Shown here: one piece after another, positions 17,556-23,231 of the stretch | How the letters are laid out: the number at the start of each line of letters is the position of its first letter | Position numbering within the stretch: the first letter of the stretch is position 1 | Source: Opitutia bacterium UBA7876 | GTDB lineage: Bacteria; Verrucomicrobiota; Verrucomicrobiia; Opitutales; Seribacteraceae | Assembly (NCBI GenBank): GCA_002500665.1 | Contig: DLRY01000012.1 | Span: 1 to 23,231, forward strand | DNA length: 23,231 nucleotides | Reading direction: 5' to 3' | The notes under the pieces: model-generated | Told to the model about the DNA's origin: nothing | The model's input: only the letters and a program-made list of their open reading frames with translations | Databases searched by the model: none | Made by a program: the position numbers and the translations under genes

Positions 17556-20153
17556 TCAGGATACCTTCATCAACAATTCGTCGTCCTTGGTGGAAAAGGT
17601 AACCTCGGCGCCATCATCCACTTCGCCGGCAACCAAGGCTCGAGCCAATTTGGTCTCGACCTGCTTCTGAAGAAACCTCTTCAGGGGCCGGGCTCCATAG
17701 GTTGGATCATAACCCTTCTCACCTATCCATTTCTTGGCAGCCGGAGTAAAGGAAACCGAGACCTTCCGATCCACAAGTCGCTTGTTCAATCCCGCGAGCA
17801 GCAGGTCGACGATCTCCGTGATTTCCTCGAGTGACAGAGGTTTGAATAGAACCACGTCATCAATCCGATTGAGAAACTCAGGACGGAAATGGTCACGCAA
17901 CTCCGCCATCACGGACTCGCGGACTGATTCGGAAATCTCGTTGTCGCTCGAATTATCCTGGAGGTAGCGACTGCCGACGTTTGAGGTTAGGATGACGACC
18001 ACGTTCTTGAAATCAACCGTACGCCCCTGCGAGTCGGTCAGGCGGCCGTCGTCCATAAGTTGCAGCAGGACGTTGAATACGTCGGGGTGAGCTTTCTCGA
18101 CCTCGTCGAAAAGGATCACGGAATAAGGCTTGCGCCGAATGGCCTCCGTCAATTGCCCCCCTTCCTCATAGCCTACGTAACCTGGGGGAGCACCGATCAA
18201 GCGGGCCACGGAATGCTTCTCCATATACTCGGACATATCGATGCGAACGACATTGTTCTCGCTGTCGAAGAGACTCTCGGCCAACGTCTTGGCAAGCTCG
18301 GTTTTGCCAACCCCCGTGGGGCCTAGGAAAAGGAAGGATCCGATTGGGCGGTGAGGGTCCTTGATCCCCGCCCGGGCCCTCATGATGGCCTCGGAAACCG
18401 CATCGACGGCTTCATCCTGCCCGATCACCCTTTCATGCAAAATGCTCTGCAGTCGTAGGAGTTTTTCTCTCTCGCCCTCGATTAGCTTGGTGACCGGAAC
18501 TCCCGTCCACCGAGCCACGATATCCGCAATCTCCTCCGCAGTGACTTCCTCCTTGAGGATTGAATCCTCCCTTTTTTCCGCCTTATCAAGGTTTTCCAGT
18601 TCAGCCTCCAGGATGGGAAGCTTGCCGTGCTTGAGCTCGGCAACCAGGTTGAGATCGTAAGCCCGCTCCGCCCTTTCCATCTCCGCCCGGGTGGACTCAA
18701 TTCGCTCACGCAGTACTCGCACGTCGTCGATTCCCTTTCGCTCGTTCTCCCACTGGCGCTTGATGGTTTCCATTTTGTCTCTGGCATTACCCAATTCCTT
18801 TCGCAGAGCCTCAAGACGATCCTTGCTAGACTTGTCCTTTTCCTGCTTGAGGGCAGTCTCCTCAATCTCGAGTTGCAGGACACGACGACTTACCTCATCA
18901 AGCTCGGCCGGCATGCTGTCGAGCTCGGTCCGTATCATTGCGCAGGCCTCGTCGACCAGGTCGATTGCCTTGTCGGGAAGAAAGCGGTCGGAAACATAGC
19001 GGTTCGAAAGAACCGCGGCATTGACCAGGGCTTCATCTCGAATGTTGACCCCGTGATGAATCTCGAAGCGCTCGCGCAAACCACGAAGGATGGATATGGT
19101 GTCTTCGACGCTGGGCTGATCGACGAGCACGGTCTGGAAGCGTCGCTCGAGGGCGGCGTCCTTCTCGACGTGCTGGCGGTACTCGTTGAGGGTAGTGGCC
19201 CCTATGCAACGGAGCTCCCCTCTTGCCAGCATGGGCTTCAGCATGTTGCCGGCATCGATGGCCCCTTCCGCCTTGCCGGCACCAACGATGGTATGCATCT
19301 CATCGATGAACAAAACGATGCGACCATCCCCTTTGCTCACCTCGGTAAGTACGGCCTTGAGGCGCTCTTCGAATTCTCCCCGAAACTTTGCTCCGGCGAG
19401 CAGAGATCCCATTTCAAGGGTAAATATAGTCTTGTCCTTGAGCCCCTCCGGAACATCGCCCCGCACGATTCTCTGGGCTAATCCCTCCACGATAGCCGTT
19501 TTCCCGACACCGGGTTCACCGATCAAGACCGGGTTGTTTTTGGTTTTGCGGGAAAGAATCCTGATCACCCGGCGGATTTCGGCATCCCTTCCGATTACGG
19601 GGTCCAACTTTCCCGACTTGGCTTGCTCGACCAAGTCGATTCCATATTTTTTCAAAGCCCGAAAGGAATTCTCGGGTGTCCGAGAAGTGACCTTCTGCCC
19701 GCCCCGGAGTTCCTTGAGGCTTTTCATGATCTTCTTCTCGGAAAGCTCAAAGTTCTTAAGAAATTGCTTAAAGGTTTCAGGCTTTCCGACACTTGCAAGG
19801 CCAAGAAGGAGATGCTCCGTACTCACATAGTCGTCTTCCATCTTTCTGGAAATTTCCTGTCCCTTCTCAACTGCCTCGGTAAGAGCGGAGGAGGCATAGG
19901 AGCGTGCCGTATTGACGTCGCCGGCGATCTTGGGAAGGGCCTTTAGTTCACGCTGCAAGGAAAGCTGAACCGGGGCCACGCCCACTCCGGTTTCCTCGAG
20001 AAGCGCCGGTACGATGCCGTCTTCCTGGGCCATAAGAGCCGACAATAGATGCCAAACCTCCACCTCCTGCTGGCCATTGCGCTTGGCTGCTTCAGCCATT
20101 TCCTTGATCGCGGAAATTCCCAGCTCAGTAAACTTTTCGGGATCAATGTTCAT
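17556..20153 (-). CDS. clpB: ATP-dependent chaperone ClpB
   Basis: A hexameric AAA+ disaggregase that works with DnaK to rescue aggregated proteins. With ATG 20153 it has 865 residues, close to the E. coli length, and begins MNIDPEKFTE; an in-frame ATG four codons upstream (20165) is possible. Visible in order are the N-terminal Clp repeats, Walker A1 GEPGVGKT (212-219), Walker B1 LFIDEMHT, arginine finger region ALERRFQ, a long coiled-coil M domain rich in E/K/R, then Walker A2 GPTGVGKT (611-618) and ILFDEVEKAHPD. The M domain distinguishes ClpB from ClpA/ClpC. No CIRCE element (TTAGCACTC-N9-GAGTGCTAA) is present upstream. A sigma-70-like promoter and a 12-bp palindrome are. Confidence 0.97.
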   Translation of the reverse strand: MNIDPEKFTELGISAIKEMAEAAKRNGQQEVEVWHLLSALMAQEDGIVPALLEETGVGVAPVQLSLQRELKALPKIAGDVNTARSYASSALTEAVEKGQEISRKMEDDYVSTEHLLLGLASVGKPETFKQFLKNFELSEKKIMKSLKELRGGQKVTSRTPENSFRALKKYGIDLVEQAKSGKLDPVIGRDAEIRRVIRILSRKTKNNPVLIGEPGVGKTAIVEGLAQRIVRGDVPEGLKDKTIFTLEMGSLLAGAKFRGEFEERLKAVLTEVSKGDGRIVLFIDEMHTIVGAGKAEGAIDAGNMLKPMLARGELRCIGATTLNEYRQHVEKDAALERRFQTVLVDQPSVEDTISILRGLRERFEIHHGVNIRDEALVNAAVLSNRYVSDRFLPDKAIDLVDEACAMIRTELDSMPAELDEVSRRVLQLEIEETALKQEKDKSSKDRLEALRKELGNARDKMETIKRQWENERKGIDDVRVLRERIESTRAEMERAERAYDLNLVAELKHGKLPILEAELENLDKAEKREDSILKEEVTAEEIADIVARWTGVPVTKLIEGEREKLLRLQSILHERVIGQDEAVDAVSEAIMRARAGIKDPHRPIGSFLFLGPTGVGKTELAKTLAESLFDSENNVVRIDMSEYMEKHSVARLIGAPPGYVGYEEGGQLTEAIRRKPYSVILFDEVEKAHPDVFNVLLQLMDDGRLTDSQGRTVDFKNVVVILTSNVGSRYLQDNSSDNEISESVRESVMAELRDHFRPEFLNRIDDVVLFKPLSLEEITEIVDLLLAGLNKRLVDRKVSVSFTPAAKKWIGEKGYDPTYGARPLKRFLQKQVETKLARALVAGEVDDGAEVTFSTKDDELLMKVS

Positions 20154-20188
20154 AAATGATATCATGCAGGTTGCGTTCCGAATATGAC

Positions 20189-20200
20189 CGACTTAAGTCG
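20189..20200. promoter_or_regulatory. Perfect 12-bp palindrome, possible operator of clpB
   Basis: CGACTTAAGTCG is a perfect dyad. It lies 4 bp downstream of the candidate clpB -10 box, over the predicted transcription start, where a repressor would block initiation. It does not match CIRCE or any other heat-shock operator I know. Confidence 0.35.
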
Positions 20201-20204
20201 ATTC

Positions 20205-20233
20205 ATTATTGTTTATATCCAACGCTTTGTGAA
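20205..20233 (-). promoter_or_regulatory. Candidate sigma-70-type promoter for clpB
   Basis: On the - strand TTCACA (20233-20228) is followed by a 17-bp spacer and AATAAT (20210-20205), each 5 of 6 to consensus. The -10 ends about 51 bp before ATG 20153. No sigma-32-type promoter was seen. The rest of the 188-bp clpB-nth gap must also hold the nth promoter, which I could not identify. Confidence 0.45.
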
Positions 20234-20353
20234 ATTATTCAGGCAGGACTAGCGGGACAATTCCGCCCTTAAGGAATCCAATTTGGGTCATAACGTCACA
20301 AATATTGCCCTCTTGCGGGTTGTGTCCTTTGAGGTTTTTAACATTCTGGATGG

Positions 20354-21007
20354 ATGAAACTTAGTGATCGGGCCAAGTTAATCGACAAAAAGTTGAACGA
20401 ACTCTACCCATCTCCCTCAATCCCGCTCGAGCACAAGGACCCATTCACCCTTTTGGTCGCCGTCCTTCTTTCCGCCCAATGCACGGATGCCCGCGTCAAT
20501 CAAGTCACGCCTTCTCTTTTCAGCCTCGCATCAAGCCCCGCAGAAATGGCTGGTCTATCGGTTGAACGCATCAATGCAGTAGTTCGACCTTGCGGTCTTG
20601 CTCCTCGCAAAGCCGAGGCCATCCAGAGGCTTTCCGAGATCATTATCGAGCGACATGGAGGGGAGGTGCCGCGTTCCTTCGTCGAACTGGAGGAACTTCC
20701 CGGCGTAGGACACAAGACGGCCTCGGTGGTGATGGCTCAAGCTTTCAATTTTCCCTCCTTTCCCATCGATACCCATATTCATCGACTGGCCCAGCGCTGG
20801 AAACTGACCAACGGAAGAAGCGTACTCCAAACCGAGAAGGACCTGAAGAGACTTTTCCCCAAGGATCGATGGAACAAACTCCATCTGCAAATCATCTATT
20901 ATGGTCGGGAGCATTGCCAAGCACGGGCCTGTCATGGTCTGTCCTGCATGATTTGCAGGTCTTGTTTTCCAGACAGAAAACGAAGGGTGGAAACAAGAAA
21001 GGCCTAG
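20354..21007 (+). CDS. nth: Endonuclease III (DNA glycosylase/AP lyase)
   Basis: A 217-residue base-excision repair enzyme that removes oxidised pyrimidines and nicks abasic sites. The helix-hairpin-helix is ELPGVGHKTASVV with catalytic K121, and the catalytic aspartate is D139 in PIDTHIHR. The N-terminal segment PFTLLVAVLLSAQCTD is typical. The C-terminal iron-sulfur cysteines are C188, C193, C198, C201 and C204. The classic spacing C-x6-C-x2-C-x5-C is not met; C188-x9-C198-x2-C201-x2-C204 is the most natural reading, with C193 extra. ATG 20354 gives the expected N terminus. The stop codon (TAG, 21005-21007) shares the tetramer CTAG with the stop of the convergent gene. Confidence 0.95.
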   Translation: MKLSDRAKLIDKKLNELYPSPSIPLEHKDPFTLLVAVLLSAQCTDARVNQVTPSLFSLASSPAEMAGLSVERINAVVRPCGLAPRKAEAIQRLSEIIIERHGGEVPRSFVELEELPGVGHKTASVVMAQAFNFPSFPIDTHIHRLAQRWKLTNGRSVLQTEKDLKRLFPKDRWNKLHLQIIYYGREHCQARACHGLSCMICRSCFPDRKRRVETRKA

Positions 21008-22044
21008 CCTCCGTTGACGAACATTTTGGGCTTCTCGTTCTTGAGACGGACAATCGCCTCTTCCGACAACCCAGCTTCAAAAAGGTAGACCTCCCGCAGA
21101 CTCGGCATCCCGATCAGGACGTCGATCAAGGCGTCGTTCATTTCAACCCGGACCAGGTTTAAGTAGGAAAGCTTGTCAAGAGGCTTGAGTTTGGCGATTC
21201 CCTCATGTGTAATTTCCTTCACCCCTTCAAGAGTAAGTTTTTCCAAGTTTTTCATGGCCGTCAATTGCCCCAGCCCGTGATCGGTGATCTTGGAGTTGGT
21301 AAGATCAAGGGAAAAGATCATTTCAAGAAGGGGTTCAAGGGCACCCAAATCATCATCCCCAATGGTCGTTTCCCCATCCATGGAGGAAATAACCTGCAAG
21401 CCCTTCTTGCCTCTGATGGTCAAAATTCGCAGACCGGAGCCCCTAAGCCGTTGAGCCTGGTCGTCATCTAGTTTTACTTCACTTGGCGATGAGGGTTTCG
21501 CAATCGGACCGATTTTCGCCGTCTGCGCTTGATCTTCGACGGGTTTGTCTACGGGAATGCCTATCTTGCCAAGGATCGGACCGACCTTGGAGGGCATGGC
21601 GAAGTAAAAGCCCGTGACGATACCACCGAAAACCAAGGCCGTGACGAGGAATACGACAACGATGGAAAGTATCTTTGACGCCAGCCCCTTTTGTTTCGCC
21701 GCGACTGCGTGCTGAGCCTGCCTCCTCCCTTTGGGCCTGTTGATTTTCCTTACCGACGCCGATTTGGCATCGGACGAGTTTTCAAGTGATTCACCGGCCT
21801 GCTTCTCCACAGGACCTGCGATTTCGAGGACCTGTTCCGGCAAGGCCTCGGTCGAAGATGCGGTCGGGGCAGGAGAATGATCTTCCGCAGAGTCAAGCAA
21901 CTCGCCTAGAGTCCGCCATTCGCCCTGGCCCTCGAAGAGGGCATGGTCATTGGCCAGAAACTGACCATCTGCAAGATAGGCTCGGGCTTGCTCGATGCTG
22001 TAGGGGCCAAAAGTCTGCCCTCCCCTGGAAAGGTAAAGGTTCAT
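21004..22044 (-). CDS. GYF-domain (GYF_2/DUF4339-type) membrane protein with C-terminal leucine-rich repeats
   Basis: A 346-residue protein. Residues 1-51 form a GYF_2-type domain (TFGPYSIEQARAYLADGQF, then EWRTLGELL). A polar, basic linker follows (RPKGRRQAQHAVAAKQK). A single helix spans 124-149, and residues 242-335 contain leucine-rich repeats (LDLTNSKITDHGLGQL, LEKLTLEGVKEITHEGIAKL, LSYLNLVRVE). By the positive-inside rule the GYF domain is cytoplasmic and the repeats extracytoplasmic. GYF domains bind proline-rich peptides in eukaryotes; here the ligand is unknown. The start at ATG 22044 overlaps the upstream stop (ATGA). The frame is open further upstream, but that part lies inside the neighbouring gene. 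A scaffold or sensor in the membrane is my inference. Confidence 0.85.
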   Translation of the reverse strand: MNLYLSRGGQTFGPYSIEQARAYLADGQFLANDHALFEGQGEWRTLGELLDSAEDHSPAPTASSTEALPEQVLEIAGPVEKQAGESLENSSDAKSASVRKINRPKGRRQAQHAVAAKQKGLASKILSIVVVFLVTALVFGGIVTGFYFAMPSKVGPILGKIGIPVDKPVEDQAQTAKIGPIAKPSSPSEVKLDDDQAQRLRGSGLRILTIRGKKGLQVISSMDGETTIGDDDLGALEPLLEMIFSLDLTNSKITDHGLGQLTAMKNLEKLTLEGVKEITHEGIAKLKPLDKLSYLNLVRVEMNDALIDVLIGMPSLREVYLFEAGLSEEAIVRLKNEKPKMFVNGG

Positions 22045-22931
22045 TCCCGACCAACGCTGTTCGGCTCGGGGATCGAACCCACCGTTTCCCATTCATCATC
22101 ATCAAATGAATCCAGAAACGAAGAGTCCGCAGGCGGTTCGAATTTTTCGATCAGCGAGGAAGGAATGCCCATGTCTCTCAAAATGGGAGCAACCGTACCA
22201 TAGGAAAAAATAAGCCCCCCCAAGGCAAGCAGACAGGTCAGGACAAAAAGAATAAGGACAATGAGGGAAGCGGTATATATCTTGGAAAAAACTCCCCCAT
22301 CCTTTACCACGATCACGGTTTGCTTGCTGTTCATTCCCTTGATCCTCTTGGACTTGGATGGGCTTGAATCCTTGGAGGAAGACTTTGCCTTTTGCTTGGG
22401 CTTGGAGCGCTTTTCACTTTCGTCCGACACTTTGTTCGAGCGATCGGGAGGAGGAGGGGGAGGAGGGAGTTCTTCCGGGTTTGCAAAACCATGGTTCTCG
22501 GAAGGATCCGAAGGTGATGACAACTGCTCGACGGGAGGTGGCTCCGAAGGAATGGGCGCAACTTGTTGCGCGGAAGGAGGAACTGCTTCCACAGTCTGTG
22601 AGGACGGAGGCGGAGGATCGTCGTCGGGAAAGGTTTCCTTGATCGAATGAGGGACTTCGGATTGGATCTCTTCCTCCTCATCATCAACGAAAACGTCTTC
22701 CCATTGTTTCATCTTTTCGTGATCGAAGTCGTCATCTTCATCGTCGAAGCCCTCCTCTTCCTGCGTGTCGTCCACAGCGGACAAAAGTTTATCTAGAGAC
22801 ACCCAGTCTTCACTGCCCTCCCAGGAGGCAAGATCGCTGGGAGACAACTCGCCACTATCGAGAAAGCGCTCTACTTCTTCGCTCGAGTACGGGCCAAAGG
22901 TTTGCTCCTCTCTAGAAATGATAATGTTCAT
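22041..22931 (-). CDS. GYF-domain membrane protein with acidic/proline-rich linker
   Basis: A 296-residue protein. A GYF_2-type domain occupies residues 1-51 (TFGPYSSEEVERFLDSGEL, then DWVSLDKLL). Next come a very acidic segment (55-90), a proline-rich segment with a run of seven prolines (156-162), a Lys/Ser-rich basic patch (174-199), one transmembrane helix (218-243) and a short acidic tail. After the helix it reads APILRDMGIP, matching GPILGKIGIP at the same place in the next gene, so the two are probably tandem paralogues. Its own proline-rich linker is a plausible ligand for either GYF domain. ATG 22931 is the first start that gives a full GYF domain. There is no clear Shine-Dalgarno motif. 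It is the first gene of the pair. Confidence 0.83.
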   Translation of the reverse strand: MNIIISREEQTFGPYSSEEVERFLDSGELSPSDLASWEGSEDWVSLDKLLSAVDDTQEEEGFDDEDDDFDHEKMKQWEDVFVDDEEEEIQSEVPHSIKETFPDDDPPPPSSQTVEAVPPSAQQVAPIPSEPPPVEQLSSPSDPSENHGFANPEELPPPPPPPDRSNKVSDESEKRSKPKQKAKSSSKDSSPSKSKRIKGMNSKQTVIVVKDGGVFSKIYTASLIVLILFVLTCLLALGGLIFSYGTVAPILRDMGIPSSLIEKFEPPADSSFLDSFDDDEWETVGSIPEPNSVGRE

Positions 22932-23166
22932 CTAGACGGGCTCGTTATTAAGCAATTTGCAAAAAAAACCAAAGCAAAAGGGTAGACATTTTTTACGTCT
23001 CTTAAAAGGTTCGGTCAGTCAATCCTTGGGAATAACCGTGTCATTGGTTATTTCTAGAGAATTCTCGCTTTGCCTCCAAGTAGTGTGAAGACGCTGTATC
23101 CGTCAAATCTTCGAAAAACGTGGTTGATGCATTGGAAAATCCACTCCCAACGAGGCAAGAAACCCT
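22932..23166. other. Intergenic region with inverted repeats upstream of the GYF pair
   Basis: No credible gene was seen. It contains an inverted repeat AATAACC-N8-GGTTATT (23031-23052; extendable by a G-T and a G-C pair), a perfect 10-bp palindrome GAGAATTCTC (23057-23066), and an A-run of eight at 22961-22968. The promoter for the GYF pair should lie here, but no good -35/-10 pair stood out. The hairpin could also mark the 3' end of the gene ending at 23167, although no T-run follows it. Confidence 0.45.
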
Positions 23167-23231
23167 TTACTCAGGAAGATCGGGCAAGGGAGGCAGGGCG
23201 GGCGCACCGTCACCGGGCAAAGGAGGAAGAT
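23167..23231 (-). CDS. C-terminal fragment of a proline-rich protein (start outside window)
   Basis: On the - strand the frame entering from the right edge reads LPPLPGDGAPALPPLPDLPE and then stops at TAA (23169-23167). The regular Pro/Leu pattern and absence of earlier stops suggest a real C-terminal tail, but only about 20 residues are visible. Function unknown. A proline-rich tail next to two GYF-domain genes is noteworthy because GYF domains classically bind such peptides. Confidence 0.4.
   Translation of the reverse strand, partial: LPPLPGDGAPALPPLPDLPE

Noticed and set aside
20166..20353. CIRCE/HrcA element or sigma-32 promoter upstream of clpB
   Set aside because: Neither TTAGCACTC-N9-GAGTGCTAA nor a CTTGAAA/CCCCATnT pair is present.

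Overview
The window is a gene-dense, moderately GC-rich stretch of bacterial chromosome. It most likely comes from the PVC superphylum, and Verrucomicrobiota is the best guess. The evidence is domain content: an exported SHD1-type domain joined to LIM and DA1-like modules, GYF-domain membrane proteins with leucine-rich repeats, a giant Ala/Gln/Glu coiled-coil protein followed by a terpenoid-cyclase-fold protein, and a three-subunit sdhCAB operon. Many starts lack a recognisable Shine-Dalgarno motif. No rRNA, tRNA, CRISPR array, insertion sequence, transposase or integrase was seen.

Layout, left to right. (1) Positions 1-5861, + strand: the 3' part of a very large coiled-coil protein gene, whose start lies left of the window, overlaps by 4 bp a gene for an exported alpha/alpha-toroid (prenyltransferase/squalene-cyclase-like) protein. 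(2) Positions 5867-9176, - strand, transcribed argH, then an SHD1-LIM-DA1-like putative metallopeptidase, then a fuconolactonase-like amidohydrolase, probably one unit. (3) Positions 9243-12648, - strand: sdhC-sdhA-sdhB, succinate dehydrogenase/fumarate reductase with one membrane subunit and a good candidate promoter. (4) Positions 12649-12906: AT-rich divergent control region. (5) Positions 12907-17528, + strand: pyrG (CTP synthase), then a tightly overlapping trio of an amidohydrolase, an ABC ATPase and an FtsX/MacB-like permease. (6) Positions 17556-20153, - strand: clpB with a candidate promoter and a 12-bp palindrome at its presumed transcription start. (7) Positions 20354-21007, + strand: nth (endonuclease III), whose stop codon shares CTAG with a convergent gene. 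(8) Positions 21004-22931, - strand: two overlapping GYF-domain membrane proteins that look like a tandem duplication. (9) Positions 22932-23231: an intergenic stretch with inverted repeats and the proline-rich C-terminal end of a further - strand gene.

Most genes are housekeeping: arginine biosynthesis, TCA cycle/respiration, CTP synthesis, protein disaggregation and base-excision repair. The most unusual item is the SHD1-LIM-DA1-like protein at 6716-7759. It combines a predicted export signal with a zinc-finger/peptidase arrangement best known from the plant growth regulator DA1. The giant coiled-coil protein with its toroid partner, and the GYF pair, are further envelope-type systems without a clear function. 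Assignments rest on reading the translated sequence only; no database search was run.
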